DNA of 64,000 nt from an uncultured Rhodospirillales bacterium (GCA_938092065.1 CALKND010000012.1:1-64000), one strand, 5' to 3'. Shown: positions 51,038-60,537, counted from the stretch's first letter. The notes: generated by a model from the sequence alone, not told the origin. Numbers and translations: made by a program.

Positions 51038-51427
51038 CTATTGAGCAGGTGATAGCATAAAAAGTACATTTAATGTCTTTCCTACTGGTGAGGCTGGAAA
51101 TTCAATTTTTAGGACCTCATACTCACGCACGAAGTGCCCCGGACTGATTTCGAGCCAGCCAAGTTGAGGAAGGGTTTCACTGTAAAACTGGATGACCCGT
51201 TGACGGGTCACCATTCCCGTGCTCAGAGCCTCAACAATACGCCCAGATGAGCTGTCAAAAACCATAGTCCCACCCTCAGCCTCATTAAGGCCCTCCATCA
51301 AAGGAAGGTCATCAATCGCACTAAAAAAGGATCCTTGAGCTGTCGCGTCAACCATCAATAACAGTCCAGTCAGCACCAAGCTTGTAGATTTCAAAAATAT
51401 TTGAGTCAATTTCATAAATCTCGGCAT
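51038..51427 (-). CDS. Small exported protein of unknown function downstream of mutM
   Basis: I place the start at ATG 51427 (129 residues), four bases after the mutM stop; ATG 51415 is also possible. The N-terminus is a signal peptide ending Asp-Ala-Thr-Ala-Gln-Gly. The mature part has a conserved-looking centre: MVFDSSSGRIVEALSTG and VIQFYSETLPQLGWLEI, then a beta-rich end. I recognise no named family with confidence. Close spacing suggests it is transcribed with mutM. Confidence 0.6.
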   Translation of the reverse strand: MPRFMKLTQIFLKSTSLVLTGLLLMVDATAQGSFFSAIDDLPLMEGLNEAEGGTMVFDSSSGRIVEALSTGMVTRQRVIQFYSETLPQLGWLEISPGHFVREYEVLKIEFPASPVGKTLNVLFMLSPAQ

Positions 51428-51431
51428 AGCA

Positions 51432-52274
51432 CTATCTTTGTTGCTTCGTACAATAGAAAGTAGAGCGACCTGATTGCTGAATACGACGAACACCCCCAGT
51501 TTTAGAAATGTTACAGTTGCAGCCCGGACAAGCTTCCCCTTCACGGCCATAAACACCAAAGGAATGCTGAAAATAACCAAGCTCTCCACTGGGCTGTCGA
51601 TGATCACTGATTGAGGAACCGCCGGCTGAGATGGCCTGATTTAAAACATCAACAATAGCATTGTATAATTTACTTGCCCGCAAACCAATTACACTTGCTG
51701 CCTTACGTTTAGGTGAAATTCCAGCGCGAAAAAGTACCTCAGATACATAGATGTTACCAAGGCCTGCAATCACACTTTGGTCAAGAAGTGCTGTCTTAAT
51801 GGGGGCCTGTCGATCTTTCAGAGCTTGTGCCAATACCTTAGCATCAAAATTATCACTGAGGGGTTCCGGACCAATGGAGTTCAACATGGGATGGTTAATA
51901 AGGGCGCCCGCATCGGCTATGTCCATAAATCCAAAGCGACGTGGATCGTTATAACGTACTTCTGCGCCCTGATCAGTTCTAAATATGACATGGTCATGCT
52001 TCTCTAAAGCAGGGGGGGCTTTTTTAAAAATACGAAAACGCCCAGACATTCCTAGGTGGGAAATCAGTGTCGCCCCGTCATCAAGTCCGATAAGTAGAAA
52101 TTTAGCACGCCGCTTGACGTGAGAGACAACACGCCCTGTCAGGCGTTGACCAAGACGATTAGGCAGAGGGAAGCGCAGATCTGGCCTGAGCGCCTCAGCC
52201 TGAACAATACGCCTGCCCTCCAGTACTGGGGCCAAGCCTCGCTTTACTGTTTCAACTTCTGGAAGTTCAGGCAT
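51432..52274 (-). CDS. mutM: Formamidopyrimidine-DNA glycosylase (incomplete zinc finger)
   Basis: A 280-residue base-excision repair enzyme that removes 8-oxoguanine and cuts the abasic site. The N-terminus PELPEVETV with catalytic Pro2 and Glu3 is intact, as are Lys in RAKFLLIG and the helix-two-turn-helix DQSVIAGLGNIYVSEVLF. The C-terminal zinc finger is unusual: C249 and C252 pair with C275, but the fourth Cys is Gln278 (YCTKQQR). An extra C254 lies in CPGCNC. Divergent from ubiE. Confidence 0.94.
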   Translation of the reverse strand: MPELPEVETVKRGLAPVLEGRRIVQAEALRPDLRFPLPNRLGQRLTGRVVSHVKRRAKFLLIGLDDGATLISHLGMSGRFRIFKKAPPALEKHDHVIFRTDQGAEVRYNDPRRFGFMDIADAGALINHPMLNSIGPEPLSDNFDAKVLAQALKDRQAPIKTALLDQSVIAGLGNIYVSEVLFRAGISPKRKAASVIGLRASKLYNAIVDVLNQAISAGGSSISDHRQPSGELGYFQHSFGVYGREGEACPGCNCNISKTGGVRRIQQSGRSTFYCTKQQR

Positions 52275-52469
52275 CTTTTTTATTTTTCATACATTTCAAT
52301 TCGATGCCAAACTAGATCGGATCATGCCAAGATGCACCATTTTACAAATTATGTTCCTAGTGGCTCAGATAATCCAGACTAAACAATTACAAGAGGGCAG
52401 TCTCAAGCTACTCTAATTATGGTTAGGACCGCTCTAGCGCCTTTCTTCCCCTTGGGCTATGGTGTAATA

Positions 52470-53243
52470 ATGGGAAGTAAGATTAACAAAACATCACACT
52501 CGTCAAAAGCAAAGACAACTCATTTTGGCTTTTCAACTGTTAATGCAATCGATAAGGCAACAATGGTTAAGGGCGTATTTGATAATGTAGCCTCGCAATA
52601 TGACCTAATGAATGATCTGATGAGCCTGGGTATCCACAGACTATGGAAATCTGCCTTTATTGATTTCCTTGACCCGCATCCTCAAATGAAACTAATTGAT
52701 GTGGGTGGTGGCACAGGGGACATAGCCTTCAAATTTCTTAATTCTGGCGGCGGTCATGTCACAGTATGTGACATCAATCAAGAGATGCTCAATATTGGCG
52801 AGGACCGCGCTATTAACAAGGGTCTAATTACAGGCATTGACTGGATTAACGGAGATGCAGAGAAATTGCCCATGCTTGGAAATACCTTTGATGCCTACAC
52901 TACGGCATTTTGCATCCGAAACGTTACCAATATAGAAAATGCTTTGAGCGAAGCTCACAGGGTCCTTAAACCAGGTGGTCATTTTTTGTGTCTCGAATTC
53001 TCGCAGGTTGTTATACCAATTCTAAAAAAAATCTATGACTCTTATTCCCTCAATGTCTTACCTTTGCTTGGCAAAATAGTTGCCGGTGATGAAGATTCAT
53101 ACCGTTATTTAGTAGAAAGCATTCGCCGCTTTCCAGACCAAGGTAAGCTCACCACCATGATTACTGATGCTGGACTAAAACAGGCCAAATACCAAAACCT
53201 TAGTGGTGGTATCGCGACCATTCATTCCGCTTGGCGGATTTGA
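52470..53243 (+). CDS. ubiE: Ubiquinone/menaquinone C-methyltransferase
   Basis: From ATG 52470 the protein has 257 residues, the family's usual size. A frame-extending ATG at 52419 adds 17 non-conserved residues. FGFSTV...KGVFDNVASQYDLMNDLMSLGIHRLWK is diagnostic, with SAM motif IDVGGGTGDIAFKF and FCIRNVTNIENAL. It methylates the quinone ring in ubiquinone synthesis. ubiB follows 9 bases downstream. Confidence 0.95.
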   Translation: MGSKINKTSHSSKAKTTHFGFSTVNAIDKATMVKGVFDNVASQYDLMNDLMSLGIHRLWKSAFIDFLDPHPQMKLIDVGGGTGDIAFKFLNSGGGHVTVCDINQEMLNIGEDRAINKGLITGIDWINGDAEKLPMLGNTFDAYTTAFCIRNVTNIENALSEAHRVLKPGGHFLCLEFSQVVIPILKKIYDSYSLNVLPLLGKIVAGDEDSYRYLVESIRRFPDQGKLTTMITDAGLKQAKYQNLSGGIATIHSAWRI

Positions 53244-53252
53244 GGTCTTAAA

Positions 53253-54788
53253 ATGGGTCACGCCGTTAGAAATATTGGCCGATTATTTAATATTGCACGG
53301 ATTCTGGCCCGCCATGATGCCTTAATGCTGCTTGAGCACCTTGAGGTTGGCGGACCTGCTGTTATGTTAGCACGGCTATTTTCTCGCAAGTGCAAAGGAC
53401 GGCCAGGCCAACGTCTAGCAGCAGCCCTACAAGAAACCGGTCCCAGTTTCATCAAACTCGGCCAGGCCTTGTCGACCCGCTCCGACTTGTTAGGCGAGGA
53501 GTTTTCAACCGATCTTTCCCAGTTACAAGATAGCTTGGCACCATTCCCCGCCGCACAAGCCCGAGCGACGATAGAAGCGGAATTCTCAAAAAAAATTGAA
53601 GAGCTATTTACTAAGTTTGAAGATGTTCCTGTCGCTGCTGCTTCTATTGCTCAGGTCCATTTTGCGGTTACTCGAGACGGCCGTGAAGTCGCAGTTAAAG
53701 TTCTAAGGCCAAATATCGAGATCGCCTTTCAACGAGATATTGATTTGTTCTTATGGATCGCCAAGTTAGTCGAATCAGCCAAACCCGAATATCGACGCTT
53801 GCGCCCAGTTGAGACGATTCATACCCTAGCTGAATCCATTAAACTTGAAATGGATTTACGATTTGAGGCAGCAGCCGCTGCTGAACTTAGCGAGAACATG
53901 AAGGACGTAGAGGGATTTAATGTTCCCACTATCAACTGGCAACTAACTGGACAGCGGGTGCTGACTAGCGAACGGGTGCACGGTATTCCTGTTGATGACA
54001 TAACAGCTTTACGGGCTGCGGGACATAACACTAGTGACTTACTTGAAAAATCTGCCCGTGCATTCTTTATTCAAGTATTCCACTATGGATTTTTTCATGC
54101 GGACATGCACCCAGGAAACATGTTTGTTCGTTCCGATGGCGACCTCGCAGCCGTTGATTTTGGCATAATGGGACGACTAGATAAAAAAACGCGACGCCAC
54201 TTGGGTGAACTGCTGATGGCCTTTTTAACCCGTGACTATCGCCGGGCAGCAGAAGTTCATTTTGAAGCAGGCTGGATCCCCCAAGAGCAATCTGTGGACA
54301 CCTTCACCCAAGCCTGTCGCGCCATAGCAGAACCAATTCTCGATTTGCCACAAAATGAAATCTCTATTGCCAGACTGTTAGGACTACTTTTCTCTATAAG
54401 CAATACCTTCAATATGGAAACTCAGCCACAATTACTTTTATTGCAAAAAACTATGCTAACGGCAGAGGGTACTGGGCGGAAACTCAACCCAGAAGCAAAC
54501 ATGTGGATGATGTCCAAACCCTTGATTGAAGATTGGATGATCCACAATCTTGGTCCAGAAGCCCGCATAATCGAAGGAGCCCGCGACATCGCCCAGGCCG
54601 TTCACCGCCTGCCTAGGCTACTTAAAAATTTAGACAAGGGTGCTGAAGAGCTCGAAAAAAGATATTTTAGCCTTCATCAAGATACTAATCGCGCTATAAA
54701 ACAAGAAAGTCGTTTTGATTTTGTTTTTTTCTTGTTTATCATAGCAGGTATGATCTTTGGCAGTTGGCTAACCACATTCCTCTCCTAA
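53253..54788 (+). CDS. ubiB: Ubiquinone biosynthesis kinase-like protein UbiB
   Basis: A 511-residue atypical kinase of the ABC1/ADCK family. The N-terminal K-x-G-Q motif (FIKLGQALSTRSDLL) is clear. The Ala-rich nucleotide loop is in AAASIAQVHFA, the catalytic-loop motif is HADMHPGNMFV and the metal motif VDFGIMG. A C-terminal hydrophobic segment (FFLFIIAGMIFGSWLTTFL) anchors it to the membrane. Needed for ubiquinone synthesis, probably by extracting the precursor from the membrane. Confidence 0.95.
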   Translation: MGHAVRNIGRLFNIARILARHDALMLLEHLEVGGPAVMLARLFSRKCKGRPGQRLAAALQETGPSFIKLGQALSTRSDLLGEEFSTDLSQLQDSLAPFPAAQARATIEAEFSKKIEELFTKFEDVPVAAASIAQVHFAVTRDGREVAVKVLRPNIEIAFQRDIDLFLWIAKLVESAKPEYRRLRPVETIHTLAESIKLEMDLRFEAAAAAELSENMKDVEGFNVPTINWQLTGQRVLTSERVHGIPVDDITALRAAGHNTSDLLEKSARAFFIQVFHYGFFHADMHPGNMFVRSDGDLAAVDFGIMGRLDKKTRRHLGELLMAFLTRDYRRAAEVHFEAGWIPQEQSVDTFTQACRAIAEPILDLPQNEISIARLLGLLFSISNTFNMETQPQLLLLQKTMLTAEGTGRKLNPEANMWMMSKPLIEDWMIHNLGPEARIIEGARDIAQAVHRLPRLLKNLDKGAEELEKRYFSLHQDTNRAIKQESRFDFVFFLFIIAGMIFGSWLTTFLS

Positions 54789-54879
54789 AAATAAGTGCTC
54801 TACCCTTGCCAGTGGGCTCCGACGCCCGTAGGTTAATCACATCAAAATTTCGTTAAATGTTTTCAAGGTTTATTCGATA

Positions 54880-56085
54880 GTGGAAAAGCGTATTTTACTT
54901 ATTGTTTCGGGAGGCATTGCAGCAGTTAAGTGTCCAGATTTAATTCACCGCTTAAGTGCTAGGAATATTGCTACGCGCTGCATCCTTACATCCAGCGGAG
55001 CTGAATTTGTAACCCCCCTATCTCTCGCTACCTTCAGCGGAGACAAAGTTTATGACGAGCTATTTTGCCTGACCGATGAAAGCCAGATGGGCCATATTGA
55101 GCTTTCACGAAGAGCTGATCTAATCCTCATCGTCCCAGCCACAGCACACATACTAGCCCGCATGGCATCCGGTCTAGCAGACGATCTCGCGACCACAGTC
55201 TTGCTCGCCACAGATAAACCTGTGATGGTTGCACCAGCCATGAATGTCCAAATGTGGGAGCATGCAGCAACAGCTCATAATCTTGAAATTCTTAAACAAC
55301 GGGGCATCATGGTCATTGGCCCTGAAGAAGGTGAAATGGCCTGCGGCGAATACGGCTTCGGTCGCATGAGCGAGCCCGAAGATATTGTTAATGCAATCGA
55401 AAAATATTTTTCCCAGGGTAATCGTCTGCGTAATAAGCGAGCCTTGGTAACTAGCGGTCCCACAATAGAAGCTATTGATCCTGCTCGTTGTATAGCTAGT
55501 AGGTCATCAGGTAAGCAAGGGCACGCCATTGCTAATGCCTTAGCCCATCTTGGGGCCAAGACAACACTGGTTTCTGGCCCCAGCAATGAACCGGACCCCT
55601 CTGGCGTCTCAGTCGTACACGTCCAAAGTGCACGCGATATGCTGGTAGCTTGTAAAGATTCGTTGCCTACGGATATAGTAGTTTGTGCTGCGGCTGTTTC
55701 TGACTGGCGGACAAAAAAAGAGTCCCAATCAAAATTAAAGAAAAACGGAGTGGACCAAAAAGTCCTGGAGCTAATCCTTAACCCCGATATCCTTGCAACT
55801 TTGTCAAAGCTCTCAAAAGAGCGTCCTTCTTTAGTAGTGGGTTTTGCTGCCGAAACAGAAGATGTGATTGCTTACGCCACAAAAAAAAGAATGACAAAAG
55901 GGTGTGACTGGATCGTTGCAAACGATATATCGACTAAAACTAACACCTTTGGGGGTGAAAACAACACCGTCAATTTAATCACGTCCGATGGGGTTGAAAA
56001 CTGGCCAAAAATGACAAAAACTCAGGTGGCAGAAAAACTTGCCTTGCGTATTGCTGATGCCCTTGATCAATCGGCCAAAGGATAA
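54880..56085 (+). CDS. coaBC: Phosphopantothenoylcysteine decarboxylase / synthetase
   Basis: A 401-residue bifunctional CoA enzyme starting at GTG 54880. CoaC half (~1-185): IVSGGIAAVKCPDL, active-site His in MGHIELSRRAD, PAMNVQMWEHAATAHN and ACGEYGFGRM. CoaB half (~190-400): LVTSGPTIEAIDPARCIASRSSGKQG and AAVSDWR, with Lys and NDI of the CTP site in CDWIVANDIS. dut starts four bases after its stop. Confidence 0.96.
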   Translation: MEKRILLIVSGGIAAVKCPDLIHRLSARNIATRCILTSSGAEFVTPLSLATFSGDKVYDELFCLTDESQMGHIELSRRADLILIVPATAHILARMASGLADDLATTVLLATDKPVMVAPAMNVQMWEHAATAHNLEILKQRGIMVIGPEEGEMACGEYGFGRMSEPEDIVNAIEKYFSQGNRLRNKRALVTSGPTIEAIDPARCIASRSSGKQGHAIANALAHLGAKTTLVSGPSNEPDPSGVSVVHVQSARDMLVACKDSLPTDIVVCAAAVSDWRTKKESQSKLKKNGVDQKVLELILNPDILATLSKLSKERPSLVVGFAAETEDVIAYATKKRMTKGCDWIVANDISTKTNTFGGENNTVNLITSDGVENWPKMTKTQVAEKLALRIADALDQSAKG

Positions 56086-56088
56086 ACT

Positions 56089-56538
56089 ATGAGTGCCCTC
56101 CGTATTCAAGTGAAGCGATTACGTAACAGTGATGGCCTTGATCTTCCGGCCTATGCCACGCCTTCCAGTGCCGGAATGGATTTACTCGCCGCCACAGACG
56201 GACCCTTGTCAATTGGTCCGGGTGAACGTGCCATAGTGGCAACCGGCATTGCTATTGCCTTACCCCCAAGTTACGAAGCTCAAATCAGGCCACGCTCAGG
56301 TCTTGCCCTTAAGCATGGCGTTACCGTGCTAAATGCAATAGGCACCATTGATGCTGACTACCGGGGTGAGATTGGAGTTATTCTAATTAATCATGGGGGA
56401 AAAAAATTTATTATTGAACGCGGCATGCGTATTGCACAGATAGTCTTTGCAAAACTCCACTCAGCCGACTGGGAAGAAGTCGCACAACTGCCAGAAAGCA
56501 CTCGCGCCGAAGGTGGCTTTGGGTCAACGGGATTATAG
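56089..56538 (+). CDS. dut: Deoxyuridine 5'-triphosphate nucleotidohydrolase
   Basis: A 149-residue trimeric dUTPase with all five motifs: [47 protein letters not shown] and the C-terminal Arg-x-x-GGFGSTG. It removes dUTP and supplies dUMP. Linkage with coaBC is common in bacteria. Confidence 0.97.
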   Translation: MSALRIQVKRLRNSDGLDLPAYATPSSAGMDLLAATDGPLSIGPGERAIVATGIAIALPPSYEAQIRPRSGLALKHGVTVLNAIGTIDADYRGEIGVILINHGGKKFIIERGMRIAQIVFAKLHSADWEEVAQLPESTRAEGGFGSTGL

Positions 56539-56553
56539 AAGGGGGGGCTTAAA

Positions 56554-57009
56554 ATGTTAAAGCTATCCAAAAAAATGCTGTTCGCCATTGAGGCAGTTCT
56601 TGATATAGCTTACCACGCTGGAGACAAGCCTGTACAAAATCGGGAGATTACCCGACGTCAAAAAATACCACGACGTTATCTTGAACAAGCCTTACAGCAA
56701 CTCGTACGACATGGTGTTCTGATAGGCGTCAGAGGTCCGGGCGGCGGATACCTACTTGCCAGAGAACGACGTCGAATTTCTATAGGTGATATTGTACGTG
56801 TTGTTCATGATACGGAAGTTGATGATGGCCTCAGTCAAGACGTTGGGCTATCTGAACTTGGCATCAGAGTAGTTAGACCCATGTGGGTAAAGCTACAGGC
56901 CAACATCTTAAATGAGCTAGATAAAATTTCCATTGACGACTTATGCGACAATGCGGCCAAGATTGATATTGTCAGCGAAGGACAAACCAATATGGACTTT
57001 TCAATATGA
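56554..57009 (+). CDS. Rrf2-family transcription regulator without the Fe-S cysteines
   Basis: A 151-residue protein with an Rrf2 winged helix: KKMLFAIEAVLDIAYHAG, then REITRRQKIPRRYLEQALQQLVRHGVLIGVRGPGGGYLLAR. IscR, NsrR and RirA hold an Fe-S cluster through three Cys near residues 90-105. Here this segment (DDGLSQDVGLSELG) has none, and the only Cys is near the C-terminus. It may sense something else, like CymR. A G7 tract (56541-56547) serves as its ribosome-site region. It lies between dut and the moeB-like gene. Confidence 0.8.
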   Translation: MLKLSKKMLFAIEAVLDIAYHAGDKPVQNREITRRQKIPRRYLEQALQQLVRHGVLIGVRGPGGGYLLARERRRISIGDIVRVVHDTEVDDGLSQDVGLSELGIRVVRPMWVKLQANILNELDKISIDDLCDNAAKIDIVSEGQTNMDFSI

Positions 57010-57066
57010 GCAAACACTTCCTAGCCAGTTTTAGTGGCTTTATACTTGTTTCGAAAGATTTTATCT

Positions 57067-57870
57067 TTGGAATTTAGTGAACAACAGATAACGCGTTATT
57101 CTCGCCATATCCTTTTAGATGAAATTGGTGGCGTCGGCCAGGGTTCGTTAATAAACTCGAAAGTTCTTGTTATTGGCGCTGGTGGCCTTGGATCACCAGT
57201 AGCTTTATATCTGGCCGCGGCAGGGGTTGGCACCATTGGCATCATTGATGATGATTTAGTTGAGCTATCAAATTTACAACGTCAGATCCTACACAAAACA
57301 CACTCCATTGGTAAGCCCAAGGTCCTCAGTGCTAGAAAAACTATTCATGAGATCAATCCCGAAGTAAAATTAATACCTATTCAAGAACGTATCAGGCCAA
57401 ATAATGCTATGGAACTGATAGCCCAGTATGACCTTATTGCTGACGGCTGTGATAATTTTGAAACCCGTTTTCTTGTAAATGATGCCTGTTATTTTTCACG
57501 GAAAACGCTTGTATCTGCTGCTATTCTTCGTTTCGACGGGCAAATTTATACGTTCAAGCCCCACAAAAAAGATGACAAGGGAAATCAACTTCCCTGCTAC
57601 CGTTGTCTGTTCCCTCAGCCGCCGCCCAGTGAAACAAACACCTGTGCCGAAGCTGGAGTTCTGGGAGCATTGTGTGGCACGATTGGCTCCCTGCAAACTA
57701 CAGAGATAGTCAAGGAGTTGCTGGGTATTGGCGAAAGTCTTGCAGGATCTCTCATCGTTTACGAAGGGCTCTCTTCTACATTTAGAAAAATTAAAGTCAA
57801 TGCTGACCCAGATTGCCCCTTGTGTGGTGCAAGTCCAAAAATTAGGGATTTAGCCAGTCATGCCAAATAA
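57067..57870 (+). CDS. MoeB/ThiF-type adenylyltransferase (E1-like)
   Basis: The likely start is TTG 57067 (267 residues; GAAAG nine bases upstream); GTG 57034 is the alternative. Family start LEFSEQQITRYSRHILLDEIGG matches MoeB. ATP loop GAGGLGSPVALYLAAAGVG, Asp in IDDDLVELSNLQRQ and the two zinc Cys pairs (CYRC and CPLC) are present. No rhodanese domain. It adenylates a small sulfur carrier such as MoaD or ThiS. A DsrE-like gene overlaps its end by 11 bases. Confidence 0.88.
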   Translation: MEFSEQQITRYSRHILLDEIGGVGQGSLINSKVLVIGAGGLGSPVALYLAAAGVGTIGIIDDDLVELSNLQRQILHKTHSIGKPKVLSARKTIHEINPEVKLIPIQERIRPNNAMELIAQYDLIADGCDNFETRFLVNDACYFSRKTLVSAAILRFDGQIYTFKPHKKDDKGNQLPCYRCLFPQPPPSETNTCAEAGVLGALCGTIGSLQTTEIVKELLGIGESLAGSLIVYEGLSSTFRKIKVNADPDCPLCGASPKIRDLASHAK

Positions 57871-58300
57871 GCGTCCAGAAAAACTGTCAATCATCATATT
57901 CTCTGGCGACTTTGATAAAATCCACTACGCACTTGTTATGGCGAGCGCCGCTGCTGCAATTGATATTCCTGTAACTCTTTTTTTCACTATGGGCGCTTCT
58001 CGTGCATTACTAGCCTCACCAGAAAATGCCTGGCAATGTCTTCCAGGTGGGGCAGTTACCAATACTGGAGAAACAGGCGGTGATATCAATAATAAATTCA
58101 AAAGGCGCATGGTCGCTACTTTTGAAGAGTTACTTCAAGCCTGTGTATCTTTAAAAGTTAAATTTATGGTCTGTGACATGGGGCTAAGAGCCATGGACCT
58201 TGATGTAAAGGCATTACGTAACGACGTCCCATTTGAGGCGGGAGGCATGGTCACTTTCTTTAACGATGCCTTTTCAAACGGTCAAATGATCTTTATCTAA
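57860..58300 (+). CDS. DsrE/DsrF-like protein
   Basis: A 146-residue protein of the DsrE fold: LSIIIFSGDFDKIHYALVMASAAAA at the N-terminus, TLFFTMGASRALL, and VKFMVCDMGLRAMDL with a Cys at the place where sulfur-relay DsrE/TusD-type proteins keep their active Cys. It may carry sulfane sulfur or bind a ligand. Overlap with the moeB-like gene implies co-translation and suggests a sulfur-transfer role. Confidence 0.78.
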   Translation: MPNKRPEKLSIIIFSGDFDKIHYALVMASAAAAIDIPVTLFFTMGASRALLASPENAWQCLPGGAVTNTGETGGDINNKFKRRMVATFEELLQACVSLKVKFMVCDMGLRAMDLDVKALRNDVPFEAGGMVTFFNDAFSNGQMIFI

Positions 58301-58311
58301 TTCCAAAGAAA

Positions 58312-59298
58312 CTAAAGCACTTCAGCTAGAACCCTATCTGGGGGCTTATGGCCATCTGCAAAAGTCTTGATGTTAATTAAAACCTTTTCACCCATGTCAA
58401 TACGACCCTCGTATGTAGCCGACCCCATATGGGGTAACAGCAAAACATTGTCCAGCTTGTTCAGTTCCGGATTAACTGCTGGTTCATGTTCAAACACATC
58501 CAGCCCAGCCCCAGCAATTTCACCGGCGATCAACATACGTGTTAAGGCCTTTTCGTCAATTACCTCACCTCGAGATGTGTTAACAATAACAACATGGGGT
58601 TGCAATAGCTTCAGGCGACGCGCCGATAGCAAATGAAAAGTTGCTGCAGTGTGCGGACAATTTACGGAAATAATATCAACCCGCGAAAGCAGTTGGTCAA
58701 GACTTTCCCAATAAGTAGCCTCTAGCTCTTCTTCTACATCCGAGTGGACCCTGTGACGATTATGGTAATGAACAGAGAGCCCAAATCCTCTGGCGCGGCG
58801 AGCAACGGCACAGCCAATACGACCCATACCAATAATCCCTAGGCGTTTACCATAAATCCGGTGGCCAAGCATCCAGGTTGGCGACCAGCCTTGCCAAGCT
58901 TCCGAGCGCAAAGCACGTTCACCCTCTGCAACACGTCGGGGCACGGCCAAAATTAGGGCCATGGTCAAGTCTGCTGTATCCTCCGTTAAAACGTCCGGTG
59001 TGTTGGTTACGGTAATACCACGCTGGCGCGAACTCGCTAAGTCAATATGGTCAACACCAGTACCATAGTTTGCTATTAGGAGTAGGTTTTTACCCGCCTG
59101 GGAGAGAATTGTTGAATCTATTCTATCTGTAACGGTTGGTACTAACACATCAGCCATCTTTACAGCTTGGATCAATTCTTGCTGTGTCATGGGCTTATCG
59201 CTGAGATTGAGGTGCACATCAAACAACTCCATCATCCGAGTTTCAATAGCATCCGGGAGCTTGCGTGTAACGACTACAACAGTTTTCTTTTTGGACAT
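58312..59298 (-). CDS. D-2-hydroxyacid dehydrogenase (glyoxylate/hydroxypyruvate reductase-like)
   Basis: A 328-residue NAD(P)-dependent enzyme. The dinucleotide loop is GMGRIGCAVARRARG. Catalytic residues are Arg in NTSRGEVID, Glu in DVFEHEPAVNP and His in LPHMGSATYEGR. The substrate-loop NYGTGVDHIDL is present. Length and motifs fit glyoxylate reductase (GyaR/GhrB type). Divergent from the SH3 gene, an order common in alphaproteobacteria. Confidence 0.9.
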   Translation of the reverse strand: MSKKKTVVVVTRKLPDAIETRMMELFDVHLNLSDKPMTQQELIQAVKMADVLVPTVTDRIDSTILSQAGKNLLLIANYGTGVDHIDLASSRQRGITVTNTPDVLTEDTADLTMALILAVPRRVAEGERALRSEAWQGWSPTWMLGHRIYGKRLGIIGMGRIGCAVARRARGFGLSVHYHNRHRVHSDVEEELEATYWESLDQLLSRVDIISVNCPHTAATFHLLSARRLKLLQPHVVIVNTSRGEVIDEKALTRMLIAGEIAGAGLDVFEHEPAVNPELNKLDNVLLLPHMGSATYEGRIDMGEKVLINIKTFADGHKPPDRVLAEVL

Positions 59299-59417
59299 AG
59301 GTAACCCTTAGTAAACCTTTTTGACTTATAATGAGAACTTACTCGGCTTCAGCAGACTGGGGCAACAGGTATCCTTGATACCAGACACTTGAATGCCATG
59401 CAAAAGGCTACTTAATA

Positions 59418-59939
59418 ATGCTTATAAGATCCAATCGGTTGATGCTTACCTGCGTAATACACCTTATTGTTTATTTTAGTTTTTTTTCAAATTTAGGTCT
59501 AAGCGTATCAGCAGATGAAAATATATTACCGCTCCCTCGCTTTGTCAGCTTGCGCGCAGATCAAATAAATCTCCGAACGGGGCCTGGTGTTCAGTATCCG
59601 ATTGAATGGGTCTATCAACGCCAATACCTACCAGTTGAAATCATTGCTGAGTACCGAACATGGCGAAAAATTCGTGACTGGCAAAGTACTCAGGGGTGGG
59701 TCCATCAAAGTATGTTATCTGGTCAACGAACAATCATTGTCACTGGAAAACGACGGTCTGTTCGCAGCAAAGCAGATGCTAAAAGCGTACCAGTGGCTGA
59801 AATTGAAGTCGATGCTATCGCAAACCTGGAAAATTGCCCAAGTGGTGGTAGTTGGTGCCTCATAAAAACTGAAAATCTTAGGGGGTGGCTAAGAAAAGTT
59901 GAGTTTTGGGGTGCTTACAGAAACGAAGTACTTAAATAA
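59418..59939 (+). CDS. Exported SH3-domain protein
   Basis: A 173-residue protein with an N-terminal signal peptide (hydrophobic core at about residues 8-28). Two bacterial SH3-like repeats follow: RADQINLRTGPGVQYPIEWVYQ (about 47-68) and SVRSKADAKSVPVAEIEV with GSWCLIKTENLRGWL. Such domains often bind peptidoglycan or metal in the periplasm. Function is unknown. It converges with the DUF3501 gene, 13 bases away. Confidence 0.82.
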   Translation: MLIRSNRLMLTCVIHLIVYFSFFSNLGLSVSADENILPLPRFVSLRADQINLRTGPGVQYPIEWVYQRQYLPVEIIAEYRTWRKIRDWQSTQGWVHQSMLSGQRTIIVTGKRRSVRSKADAKSVPVAEIEVDAIANLENCPSGGSWCLIKTENLRGWLRKVEFWGAYRNEVLK

Positions 59940-59952
59940 TTCTTTTGAAATT

Positions 59953-60537
59953 TTAATCAAAGTCTTCAGATAGTGCAATACGCATGGTCTCTGGCACGAT
60001 CGCAATGTGGCCATATTTATTGTGTTCGATGCTAATCATTACCTTATTGCTATGATCCCTAAATTTTTTAATCTGTTTATGGGAGAATGGGAAATGAAGA
60101 AATTGGATTGCTGAAGCTTTGCCTTCAGCGTTTGTGCGGTCAACATCTTCCTCTGGGACACCCTTGATAACTTCATCCCCAACAGTGATGTTCAATGTGC
60201 TTTCAACACCACCAAGTCCACTTAACAAAGCTGCCCTGCGATCAGGATCATCAACTTCAAACATCAATGTCATAACTAATTCGCTACCGTTTGGAACCAT
60301 CGGAGCATAAGCATTCAGCTCATCCTTGACCTGTTCCTCGCCTCCCTTTTCAATGAACAGCATTTCGTGGATCTGATGCCACATGGTCTCGTAACTTTCA
60401 AAGTAGCAAGTTGCATCAGGACCAACGCCAAGACGACGGATTTTTTTCAATTCAGTAATTGCTCGACGGCGTTCTTGACGTACCCTGCCATAGGCAGTCA
60501 TGTCCATTAAATCTTCGCGCCTTAATTTTTTCGACAT
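59953..60537 (-). CDS. DUF3501 family protein
   Basis: A 194-residue soluble protein (YGRVRQERRRAITELKKIRR at the N-terminus, TCYFESYETMWHQIHEMLF, HFPFSHKQIKKFRDHS, IEHNKYGHIA). This matches DUF3501. The family is almost always found behind a GlpC-like Fe-S oxidoreductase and rubrerythrin, as here (7 bases after the Fe-S gene). His and Glu residues are plentiful but no known motif assigns a reaction. Confidence 0.85.
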   Translation of the reverse strand: MSKKLRREDLMDMTAYGRVRQERRRAITELKKIRRLGVGPDATCYFESYETMWHQIHEMLFIEKGGEEQVKDELNAYAPMVPNGSELVMTLMFEVDDPDRRAALLSGLGGVESTLNITVGDEVIKGVPEEDVDRTNAEGKASAIQFLHFPFSHKQIKKFRDHSNKVMISIEHNKYGHIAIVPETMRIALSEDFD

